The translations under genes were made by a program, and so were the position numbers. The notes beneath the pieces are model-generated. The model had not been told where the DNA came from. It did no database searches and saw only the letters and a program-made list of their open reading frames with translations. From positions 1 to 49,891 of the forward strand of contig JAFGWS010000103.1 in NCBI GenBank assembly GCA_016937035.1: a stretch of 49,891 nt of DNA, given 5' to 3'. The DNA is from Pontiellaceae bacterium. Lineage in GTDB: Bacteria; Verrucomicrobiota; Kiritimatiellia; Kiritimatiellales; Pontiellaceae. This document shows, in pieces, positions 1 through 7,021 of the stretch. The first letter of the stretch is position 1. Each line of letters starts with the position of its first letter.

Positions 1-1257
1 ATCGAGTTCCTGTTTGAACAATCGGTCGAATACGCGAGTCTCCGCGCGTTGCCAATTGCTCACATAGATACGATTGTCTCCATAATGAACCGTCAAGTCG
101 GTCGCGTTTTCTCCGGCGTCGAGCACCTTTTCGATCGAATGGGTCTCAGTGTTGTACCAGATCAGACGAGACTTATTCGGCACAGTCGCCGAGGTATGGA
201 TCATGTAGATATAGGGCAGCGTCCAATCCGTCGCCATTTTCACAGCGCGAAACTTAAACAGATCGAATTCACCCGAGCTCCCCAAATGCCCAAGTCCATC
301 ATTGACTTGGAAACATAAAGATGTGTCGCTGTGGGGGATTGTTACCGCTCCCTGCCAAAGGCCGTCGATCAAATCACACTCAGATGTGGCCTCCAGCGGA
401 AGGGCGGATTTTGATGAGTCCTGAGCCCCAAAATATATTTTGCCCGCATAATCGGGAATATCATATCCATCAACAGATTTCGCTTTAATAGAAACCTGCA
501 CGGGGACATTCTCAGGCAAATCTTCTCCCGGAATGGTCACAAGAAATGAGGCGAGCTCATTATCGCTGATACATATTGCTTCGGCAGCGGATAAATAGCC
601 CGGCACACTCGCTGTTATTACCGGATATTGACGTCCGTCCATGTCCGGATCATCAATGACAGTCACTGAAAAAACCGCATTAGACTCTCCGGCCGGGATC
701 GTCACGGTCGTAGGAACGACAAGCTCAGTTGCGTCTGATGACTCAAGGAGAACATGCAGATCGGTGATCGCAATTCCATCGAGAAAAACCGTCGCGGTGT
801 TAGAAACAACACTCTGCCCCTCAGCAAGTCTATCAGGTAAGGAAAGGTAGAGGCTCTTGCTCTCATCGTCCTGAATAAAGATGGAGATCTCACCCGCAGA
901 ATAACCTTGCGTACTCACTCCAATGGTCGCCGACTGAACGCCTTCAATCAGAAGATTATCCAAAACTTCAAGGGCAAAGGAAATCTGATTAATTCCCTCT
1001 GGAAGCAATATGCGCTGCCCTTTTATCTTTTCCGGGTTGCTCGACGTCAGCTCTATAATCAGATCCTCGGTCGGCAGCGATGAAATCAGCAACGAACCCT
1101 CAACATGTCCATCGCCTTCGTCTACGATCTTAGGAAGGGTCACCGTAATCGTATCCTGACTATCCAAGTTAGTATTCAACAACCTCACATCATCTGCCTT
1201 GCCGGAACAGACTCCCAGCAACACCAAACCAGCCGTTAACAACAGAATTCTTCTCAT
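1..1257 (-). CDS. Secreted Calx-beta-like protein, partial (5' part)
   Basis: The frame is open from ATG at 1257 to the left edge without a stop, giving 419 codons; the C-terminus lies outside the window. The first residues, MRRILLLTAGLVLLGVCSG followed by KADD, form a signal peptide, probably cleaved after KA; the Cys is not in a good lipobox. Residues of roughly 40-230 contain two Calx-beta-like repeats: an acidic VDEGDG or LAEGQ entry, then strands ending in VIDDPDMDG or VLDNLLIEG and IQDDE. They are followed by a domain resembling those placed before the C-terminal module of the peptidase at 30120-32615, and then the start of what may be a beta-propeller (YIYMIHTS, RIYVSNWQ). An extracellular or cell-surface role is inferred; no enzyme motif is visible. 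The Shine-Dalgarno upstream is weak (AGAGAGATATA before ATG). Confidence 0.75.
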   Translation of the reverse strand, partial: MRRILLLTAGLVLLGVCSGKADDVRLLNTNLDSQDTITVTLPKIVDEGDGHVEGSLLISSLPTEDLIIELTSSNPEKIKGQRILLPEGINQISFALEVLDNLLIEGVQSATIGVSTQGYSAGEISIFIQDDESKSLYLSLPDRLAEGQSVVSNTATVFLDGIAITDLHVLLESSDATELVVPTTVTIPAGESNAVFSVTVIDDPDMDGRQYPVITASVPGYLSAAEAICISDNELASFLVTIPGEDLPENVPVQVSIKAKSVDGYDIPDYAGKIYFGAQDSSKSALPLEATSECDLIDGLWQGAVTIPHSDTSLCFQVNDGLGHLGSSGEFDLFKFRAVKMATDWTLPYIYMIHTSATVPNKSRLIWYNTETHSIEKVLDAGENATDLTVHYGDNRIYVSNWQRAETRVFDRLFKQELD

Positions 1258-1567
1258 TATATCTCTCTACCTATTCCCTGAAAACCACATGTTGGAACAG
1301 CCCTTCCACAAGAAAAAGCCATCCAACTTTTAGGATCCAAAGGTACGAACATGAAAAGAAATACTCAACTGTAATGTTGAAATATTACGAAAACTACAAA
1401 ACGAATCCCTCTTTCTGAGCAGAGATGGCGAACTCGCAATGCATGTAATATGTGAGCTGTTCGGTAAAAGGTTGCTCCGAATCAGCAGCATTTTCAGGAA
1501 TAAAACACCGCACCTACAAGTTCCACACCCGCCCGTGCGCCGGGTTCAAGGATTTCGACGGAGCCTG
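1258..1567. other. Gene-poor spacer between 5' end of gene 1 and integrase relic
   Basis: About 310 bases with no convincing gene. On the minus strand the sequence continues downstream of the integrase remnant with several stops in all frames and may be further decayed recombinase sequence. The promoter of the minus-strand Calx-beta gene should lie in 1260-1400, which is AT-rich, but I cannot pick out a clear -35/-10 pair. Confidence 0.5.
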
Positions 1568-1809
1568 CGCGCTCCACCCCATTTCATTGCGGCAGCACAG
1601 AAAGCAGTCGCGCACCTCCTGCTCTTCAATCTCTTCCGCCGGCCAATGGCATCAGTGAACCGCTTCGCTATTTCCTGCGGAAATTATTTTTCCGCTTCGC
1701 TCCAAAGCTCCAACTGGCGCACCGCGCGCAGATATAATTTTTGTGTTTTTTCCTTATAGCCTTGCAGTTGCATGTCGGCTACCATCTTTCTTTGAAGATT
1801 TGGTTTCAT
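1568..1809 (-). pseudogene. Decayed tyrosine recombinase (N-terminal SAM-like domain only)
   Basis: Starting with ATG at 1809, the minus strand reads 41 codons including RKMVADMQLQGYKEKTQKLY and RAVRQLELW, then stops at 1684. This is the start of the SAM-like core-binding domain of phage/IS91-associated tyrosine integrases, which typically begin with a basic residue, MIEDM, and a T-x-x-Y-x-R-A-V-R pattern. In another frame just beyond, at about 1640-1568, the segment EEIEEQEVRDCFLCCRNEMG matches the next part of the same domain (an EE-x-x-x-Y-F-x-x-x-R-N-E pattern). The catalytic domain with the R-H-R-Y residues is absent. So this is a frameshifted, C-terminally deleted remnant, preceded by an AAAGGAAC ribosome-binding site. 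Whether it was part of a transposon or a genomic island cannot be told. Confidence 0.7.
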
Positions 1810-1924
1810 TATGTTCCTTTCCGTTGTGCTGCCGCTTCATTGCGGTGCGCTTCTGGAAGGAAGACTATTCAGGCGCATAAGGAGAACTAATTAACTGCCG
1901 CGCAGCGGCTTACTGAAAACACGA

Positions 1925-1956
1925 AATACACCGAACTGGTCCACATTCCGTGTATT
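1925..1956 (-). terminator. Possible rho-independent terminator after the DprE1-like gene
   Basis: Arms at 1925-1935 and 1946-1956 are complementary at 10 of 11 positions around a 10-base loop. On the minus strand the stem is followed by a T-rich stretch (TCGTGTTTTC). It lies 24 bases beyond the stop of the minus-strand oxidase gene. The stem is AT-rich and imperfect, hence the modest confidence. Confidence 0.4.
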
Positions 1957-1979
1957 CGGTGTTTCCATTCTTTCATCCG

Positions 1980-3317
1980 TTATACAGTAATGCCCAGCCG
2001 GTTGGACTGGAGCGAAGCGAAGCGGGTTTCCCCTTCGTTCAGCATAGCAACAGCCCGCTTAAACTCGGCGGCGTTGGGATAGGTTTTTTCAAACATCGCC
2101 GCACCCATACGCGAATCCTTGGCCAGATAGAGTCGACCGCCATAGTCAGCAACCATGGCATCCAGCTCCTTAAACAGATCCATCGCCTTCTGAGAAATCG
2201 GGAAATCGAGCGCCAGCGTATAGCCCTCCATCGGAAACGAAATAAAGCTCTCCTGTTTTCCAAACAGCTTCAATACGGCCAGGAAAGAGCCGAGCCCGCT
2301 CTCCGTAATCCGCTTGAGTATCTTTTCCATGCCTTCACGGCCGGCCTCTTTGGGAATCACAAATTGATACTGCGTAAAACCGCGCTTGCCGTAAATGCGG
2401 TTCCACTTATCGATCGCATCGAGCGGATAAAAAAAGGTGTTGTAGTTGGTGATGTGTCGATGGGTTCCGGGACGGCACTTATTGTAATAGGCAAAGTTAA
2501 ATGCATTCATCGTGAACGGATTGAGCGCAAAATTGGGAAAACGGAATGGAACGGCCAATGGAAATCCCGGCTTAAGCTGAAGCGGAACGCTCTTGTGCGC
2601 CGGCTTGATCAGATCCGCATCGCGTGCGTGCTCACCGCGCATCATAATGCTCCGCCCCATCGAATCGCCTTTCGCCAAACAATCGATCCAGGCCACAGAG
2701 TACGTCCAATCCATAGAGGCCTCGAAACAGTCCATAATCTCATGCAGATTGGCCGCCTTCACGGTTTCCTCCACAATATAAGCGCTCTCGATGCGCTTCA
2801 GCCGGAATGTGGCGTTGAGTATCATTCCTGTCAGTCCCATCCCTCCGACCGTTACCGCGTAAAACTCTGCATGTTTAGTCGGAGAACAGGTAATCACCGA
2901 ACCATCGTTGCGCATCACATCCATCGACCGGATATGCTGACCGAACGAACCGTCGACATGATGGTTTTTCCCGTGCACATCCGCCGCAATGGCACCGCCG
3001 ACCGTAATCAGCTTGGTTCCCGGCGTGACCGGCAGAAACCAGCCGCGCGGCACAAATACATCCAGAATCTCAGAAAGCAGCGCTCCTGCCTGACAGCAGA
3101 GCTCGCCGGTCGATTCATCAAACGACAAAAACTTATTAAACCGCCGCGTCGTCAAAATCCGTTTCTGCAGCGAAGCATCGCCGTACGACCGACCGTTTCC
3201 AAACGCGATCACCTGCCCCGGAACCGCCAGCTTCTGCCGCAGCTGCTCCGCGCTGTCAAACCCGCTCACATCCGCTTCAACAACCGGATAATTGCCCCAA
3301 TCTGAAATTTTCTGCAT
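1980..3317 (-). CDS. DprE1-like FAD-dependent oxidoreductase
   Basis: 445 residues if started at ATG 3317, which has GGAGAGAG upstream; the frame stays open for 34 more codons upstream without support. N-terminal FAD-binding type 4 domain: GNGRSYGD at 40-47 and GGAIAADVHGKNHH at 107-120. That motif is diagnostic of the decaprenylphosphoryl-beta-D-ribose 2'-oxidase group, whose His anchors or sits next to FAD. The C-terminal part has LALDFP (about 368-373) and YLAKDSR with Lys400, matching the active-site lysine of mycobacterial DprE1. The position of the mycobacterial cysteine targeted by benzothiazinones is Ala369. In mycobacteria the partner DprE2 (a short-chain dehydrogenase) completes epimerisation; no such gene is next to this one. 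The physiological substrate is therefore open; a polyprenyl-linked or free sugar is likely. Confidence 0.75.
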   Translation of the reverse strand: MQKISDWGNYPVVEADVSGFDSAEQLRQKLAVPGQVIAFGNGRSYGDASLQKRILTTRRFNKFLSFDESTGELCCQAGALLSEILDVFVPRGWFLPVTPGTKLITVGGAIAADVHGKNHHVDGSFGQHIRSMDVMRNDGSVITCSPTKHAEFYAVTVGGMGLTGMILNATFRLKRIESAYIVEETVKAANLHEIMDCFEASMDWTYSVAWIDCLAKGDSMGRSIMMRGEHARDADLIKPAHKSVPLQLKPGFPLAVPFRFPNFALNPFTMNAFNFAYYNKCRPGTHRHITNYNTFFYPLDAIDKWNRIYGKRGFTQYQFVIPKEAGREGMEKILKRITESGLGSFLAVLKLFGKQESFISFPMEGYTLALDFPISQKAMDLFKELDAMVADYGGRLYLAKDSRMGAAMFEKTYPNAAEFKRAVAMLNEGETRFASLQSNRLGITV

Positions 3318-3450
3318 AGAACTCTCTCCGCGTTTTGCACCGTTGTGTGCATAAACAATTCGAACCTTTCTACCGGATTGATCCCTCGGCTTCCACCGTA
3401 AACATCTTTGATCTTGCATCTGTGTGCATTACGAATTACGCATTACACCG

Positions 3451-3840
3451 ATGAAAACGGTTGAAATCATTTGCACCCATTGTGGAAACGAAGCGCTGCT
3501 GCAGCGGGAGCCGATTTATGACGGCTTCACCAAAACCGGCGAACAGCTCAGCTGCTCAAGCTGTGGATATCTTTTTGCCACCGAAGACGACGTTCCGTTT
3601 AAAAGAAAACAGGCGGGCCCCGTCATTTTTACGGAAGCTGACCGCTCCGCTAAAGTGGAGGTATTCAATGAAGGCGAAAACCGGCACCTCTGCCGCTACT
3701 GCGCCAACTATATCGTCAACCCCTTCACCCAATTCTGCTCCGTCCATAAAAAAGAGGTCCAAGCCACCGATCACTGCAACCGCTTTGAGGAACCTTCATC
3801 CGAATCTCCAAAGAACTCGACATTACCAAATTGGAAATGA
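3451..3840 (+). CDS. Double zinc-ribbon protein, function unknown
   Basis: 129 residues from ATG 3451; an upstream ATG at 3424 in the same frame would add nine residues, and neither start has a clear Shine-Dalgarno. Two metal-binding knuckle sets are visible: CTHC at 8-11 with CSSC at 35-38, then CRYC near residue 83 with a later Cys-x-x-His and a final Cys in TDHC. The first looks like a zinc ribbon, the second like a separate zinc knuckle. The C-terminus is low-complexity Ser/Pro. No family recognised. It is 40 bases upstream of a membrane-anchored protein gene on the same strand, so the two are probably co-transcribed. Confidence 0.65.
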   Translation: MKTVEIICTHCGNEALLQREPIYDGFTKTGEQLSCSSCGYLFATEDDVPFKRKQAGPVIFTEADRSAKVEVFNEGENRHLCRYCANYIVNPFTQFCSVHKKEVQATDHCNRFEEPSSESPKNSTLPNWK

Positions 3841-3880
3841 TAGCTTTTCGTCCGCTTTTCAGGAAAGGAATCGACGCCGT

Positions 3881-4420
3881 ATGGAAACAACACAACACAA
3901 CGCATCCCCGAAATGGGACAGGGCCAAATGGGTGCTTCTTGCCGTTTGGGTTGTGTTCAGCGCAGCGCAGTATGCCGCCGCCGATTTCTCCATCACTATC
4001 GAGGATCCGACCGACGCGAATTCGCTTACCCCGCTCGGCTCCCTGAATGATCCGGCGCTGACCGTTCCCGACGATCCCCTTGCTGAATTCACGATCGACG
4101 ACGAACAATCATCCTCCCGCAGCGATAATCCTTTCAACCTTTCCGCCCGACCTGTTGAGGTAGACTCAGATAAAAAAGATCCCGGCGAAGAAGTCTGGGA
4201 CGAGGTCTACGCGTCCATCGTCAAAACCAACACCATCGGCGCGGCCGCCATTAACGGGACAACCGCCGCAAACCATTTCCGTACCCAAAACCTTATCGCC
4301 GACATGGAAGATGTAGACGAAACCCAAAGCTCATTGATCATGTCCAAACCCGTGATTATGGGTATCATCATCGGAGTCGGCCTCGCCCTTCTAGGCCTCC
4401 GCCGAGTCCTCCGAATTTAA
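3881..4420 (+). CDS. Single-pass-anchored exported protein, unknown
   Basis: 180 residues from ATG 3881, with AGGAAAGGA at 3861-3869 upstream. The frame is open much further upstream but that part overlaps the zinc-ribbon gene and is a shadow. An N-terminal hydrophobic segment (WVLLAVWVVFSAAQYAAA) acts as signal peptide or anchor. It is followed by about 110 hydrophilic, Asp/Ser/Pro-rich residues without recognisable fold, and a C-terminal hydrophobic helix (VIMGIIIGVGLALLGL) ending in basic RRVLRI. The layout of a signal peptide, low-complexity body, C-terminal helix and Arg tail resembles sorting-signal substrates, but no PEP or LPXTG-type motif is present before the helix. Confidence 0.6.
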   Translation: METTQHNASPKWDRAKWVLLAVWVVFSAAQYAAADFSITIEDPTDANSLTPLGSLNDPALTVPDDPLAEFTIDDEQSSSRSDNPFNLSARPVEVDSDKKDPGEEVWDEVYASIVKTNTIGAAAINGTTAANHFRTQNLIADMEDVDETQSSLIMSKPVIMGIIIGVGLALLGLRRVLRI

Positions 4421-4445
4421 AACGGCAGACTGAAATCCTGTTGAA

Positions 4446-4634
4446 TCAGCGGCAGGAAAGCATGTAGTAGAGTGCAAAGAGCAGAAAAGCCACCCCAGCC
4501 TCAACGAACGCGATGAGCCGAATATTGATCCCCTTGGCGATCTTTTTCCAACGCTCCTCAAAGATGAGCCCCAACGAGGCATCGACCAACAGGAGAAATC
4601 CCGACCAAAAGAGGATGGGAATCAGGATGCTCAT
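4446..4634 (-). CDS. Small two-helix membrane protein
   Basis: 62 residues with two predicted transmembrane helices (ILIPILFWSGFLLLVDASL and IAFVEAGVAFLLFALYYML) separated by a short charged loop (EERWKKIAKG). Its ATG overlaps the TGA stop of the YjbQ-family gene (ATGA at 4634-4631), which indicates translational coupling and supports it as a real gene. No family recognised. Confidence 0.6.
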   Translation of the reverse strand: MSILIPILFWSGFLLLVDASLGLIFEERWKKIAKGINIRLIAFVEAGVAFLLFALYYMLSCR

Positions 4635-5047
4635 TCTCCGATCACGGTAACCACAACCCGTCGATTTCGCGGTCTAATATCCGCTTCCATGTGAAAAATC
4701 TGCTGCCACTCACCGAGCAGAAGCTCCCCCGCGGAAAACGGAATGGTAATTCCCGACCCCATCATCGTGGATTGCAGGTGGGAGTGTCCATTGCCGTCGT
4801 TCCAAGCCCGTTGGTGACCGTAGTCCAGACTCGGAGGAACTAAGCGATCAAGCATTTCGGGGAGGTCGCGCTCGAGTCCCGGCTCGTATTCAATCGTCCC
4901 GACAATTCCCGTACTGCCCACATTGAAAATGTGTACAATCCCCGCCTGCATTCCAGAGCGTTCCGCAATGGCCTCTACCCGCTTGGTGATCTCCTGCATA
5001 TCCCCATGACCGGAAGTTTCAATTTCGATTTCTTCACGATGGACCAT
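4631..5047 (-). CDS. YjbQ / UPF0047 family protein
   Basis: 138 residues, the usual length of the family. Characteristic elements are the GSTGIVGTIEYEPG segment, the HQRAWNDGNGHSHLQS region with its conserved His pair and Asn/Asp, and the terminal RNRRVVVTVIGE strand. Members are small trimeric proteins; E. coli YjbQ has weak thiamine phosphate synthase activity, but the true role is unsettled. GAAAGGAAAA precedes ATG 5047. Its stop overlaps the start of the small membrane protein. Confidence 0.88.
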   Translation of the reverse strand: MVHREEIEIETSGHGDMQEITKRVEAIAERSGMQAGIVHIFNVGSTGIVGTIEYEPGLERDLPEMLDRLVPPSLDYGHQRAWNDGNGHSHLQSTMMGSGITIPFSAGELLLGEWQQIFHMEADIRPRNRRVVVTVIGE

Positions 5048-5083
5048 ATTTTTCCTTTCCTGCAGCGCAGAGGAGACTTTGAC

Positions 5084-6460
5084 CTACATCAGCAAAAAGT
5101 CAACGTCCAGCAGCGCTGCAACTGCTGTATTAAAACGATCTCGTTCATCCTGAACCGATTCAAGAACCGCATCGGACCGCGCACGGAAATAGTCCCAATC
5201 CAGCCCCAGCGGCGCACCCAGATGCGTCTTCCGCTGAATCGCCTCCACCGGATCAATCTGCTCCAGCTCGTGGAGATTTTCCTTCACATAATGGTAGGCA
5301 TCGCGGAACGGCATTCCCTCGCCCACCAGCTCCAGCGCACGGTCGGTGGCAAACACATCGGGTGAAAAGCCTTCGATCAGCTTCTGCTCGTTCACTTGCA
5401 CAGCCTCCACCATCGGGGCCAGAATACGCAGGCAGGAGCGCGTAGTTGCAATCCCCTCCATGAAGAGCTCTTTGGCCTCCTGGAGGTCGCGGTTATAGCC
5501 CGTTGGCGAACCCTTAATCAGATCATACACACCGAGCTCCGCCGCCTTCACGCGCGAGGCCTTGGCGCGCACCAGTTCGCACACATCCGGATTCTGCTTC
5601 TGCGGCATAATCGAACTCCCCGTGCAAAATTCGGCGGGAAGTTTAAAATAGTCAAACTCCGGCATCGTAAAGAGCATGAAGTCCTGCGCGAGCCGCGAAA
5701 GCGTCAACATCACCTGGCTCATTGCACCCAGCACAATGGACTCCATTTTCCCGCGCCCGTTGTTGGCATAGAGCACATTATGCGTCGGCCGCGAAAACCC
5801 CAGCAGGTCCGATGTGAATTGGCGATCGATCGGCAGCGGAACGCCGTAACTGGCGGCGGAACCCAGCGGGCACTGATCGTTTAGATCGAAGGCATTGAGC
5901 AAGGAATAGCAGTCGTCCAACAAGCCTTCCGCGTGCGCGGTAGCCCAGAGGCCGACGCTCGACGGCATTCCGGGCTGCATATGCGTACGCCCGACCATAG
6001 GAACCGCTTCATGCTTCCGACCGAACTCCACCAACGCGTCCACCAATGCAGCCGCTTCTTCCAGCGTCGAGAGCAACTGTTGTTTCGCATACAGACGCAG
6101 ATCAACCGCTATCTGATCGTTCCGACTGCGGCACGTGTGTATCTTTTTCCCCAGATCACCCAGCCGAGCCGTCAGCGTACGCTCGACCGCCAGATGGACA
6201 TCCTGATCGGCCAGTTCAATCTTAAACTGCCCCTGCTGCGCAAGCTTAATAATATCGACCAGGCCTTCAATCACCTGCCGACGTTCCGCCGGCGTGATCA
6301 GCTTCGGCTCAACGGGCATTTCCGAAAGCATTGTTACATGCGCGGCGGTTCCGATGCAGTCGACCGTGACCAGCGCCAGATCCAGTTCCACATCGCGCCC
6401 GGCAGTAAAAGCGAGTACTTCGTTATTAATGGTTCCTACTGTGGTTTTCTGTTTTGCCAT
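5084..6460 (-). CDS. argH: Argininosuccinate lyase
   Basis: 458 residues, normal for the family. Catalyses cleavage of argininosuccinate to arginine and fumarate, the last step of arginine synthesis, in the cytoplasm. The fumarase/aspartase signature GSSIMPQKQNPD carries the flexible catalytic serine loop, and SRNDQIAVDLRLY and VGRTHMQPGMPSSVG supply the other two conserved regions. The latter differs from the common YTHLQRAQP form, so this is a divergent ArgH branch; a relative acting on another adduct of fumarate cannot be excluded but the R-S-R-N-D-Q region favours ArgH. ATG 6460 follows GAAAGGTG. No other arg genes adjoin; a NAGS-like gene is 30 kb away. Confidence 0.85.
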   Translation of the reverse strand: MAKQKTTVGTINNEVLAFTAGRDVELDLALVTVDCIGTAAHVTMLSEMPVEPKLITPAERRQVIEGLVDIIKLAQQGQFKIELADQDVHLAVERTLTARLGDLGKKIHTCRSRNDQIAVDLRLYAKQQLLSTLEEAAALVDALVEFGRKHEAVPMVGRTHMQPGMPSSVGLWATAHAEGLLDDCYSLLNAFDLNDQCPLGSAASYGVPLPIDRQFTSDLLGFSRPTHNVLYANNGRGKMESIVLGAMSQVMLTLSRLAQDFMLFTMPEFDYFKLPAEFCTGSSIMPQKQNPDVCELVRAKASRVKAAELGVYDLIKGSPTGYNRDLQEAKELFMEGIATTRSCLRILAPMVEAVQVNEQKLIEGFSPDVFATDRALELVGEGMPFRDAYHYVKENLHELEQIDPVEAIQRKTHLGAPLGLDWDYFRARSDAVLESVQDERDRFNTAVAALLDVDFLLM

Positions 6461-6559
6461 AATTCACCTTTCAATCCGTCGCAGAATGAATGAGACGCTA
6501 ATCTGCACTAATTTTCACCGATTGAAACCATAACGACCGAAAAAAACAAGGGTTGAACG

Positions 6560-7015
6560 TCAGCGGCTAAAACGCCCCTTCGATTCAAGGAGGATCGTTA
6601 CGGGCCCGTCGTTCAGCAGCTCCACCTTCATATCGGCTCCGAACCGACCCGTCTGAACCGGAAGACCCAGCGACCCCAACTCCTGCACATAGGCGTTAAA
6701 CAATGCCTCGCCCTGCTCCGGACGAGCGGTCTCAATAAAACTGGGGCGGTTTCCTTTGTTGCAATCACCGTAAAGCGTAAACTGGCTCACTGCCAGCACA
6801 CGGCCGTGCAGATCCTGAACCGAACGGTTCATTTTTCCCGCATCATCCTCAAAAATTCGAAGCCGGGCGGTTTTTCCAGCCAGATACGCCGCATCAAAAG
6901 GGGTGTCGCCATGCGACACCCCGACCAGTACCAGCAGACCGCAGCCGATTTCGGAGATCCGCTCTCCATCCACCGTAACTGAAGCCTGCTGTACACGCTG
7001 GACCACCAGCCTCAT
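6560..7015 (-). CDS. dtd: D-aminoacyl-tRNA deacylase
   Basis: 151 residues, typical length. Hydrolyses D-amino acids (and Gly mischarged on tRNA-Ala) from tRNA. Starts MRLVVQRVQQASVTVDG as the family does. It has SQFTLYGD and the cross-subunit GPVTILLES motif, whose Gly-cisPro dipeptide reads substrate chirality in the homodimer. The ATG is 6 bases after the stop of the ABC-class ATPase gene, with its GGAG inside the end of that gene, so the two form an operon. Confidence 0.95.
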   Translation of the reverse strand: MRLVVQRVQQASVTVDGERISEIGCGLLVLVGVSHGDTPFDAAYLAGKTARLRIFEDDAGKMNRSVQDLHGRVLAVSQFTLYGDCNKGNRPSFIETARPEQGEALFNAYVQELGSLGLPVQTGRFGADMKVELLNDGPVTILLESKGRFSR

Positions 7016-7021
7016 TTGCGA

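Noticed and set aside
1950..3305. 451-codon plus-strand open frame
   Set aside because: Antisense shadow of the DprE1-like gene, whose minus-strand frame has clear family motifs.
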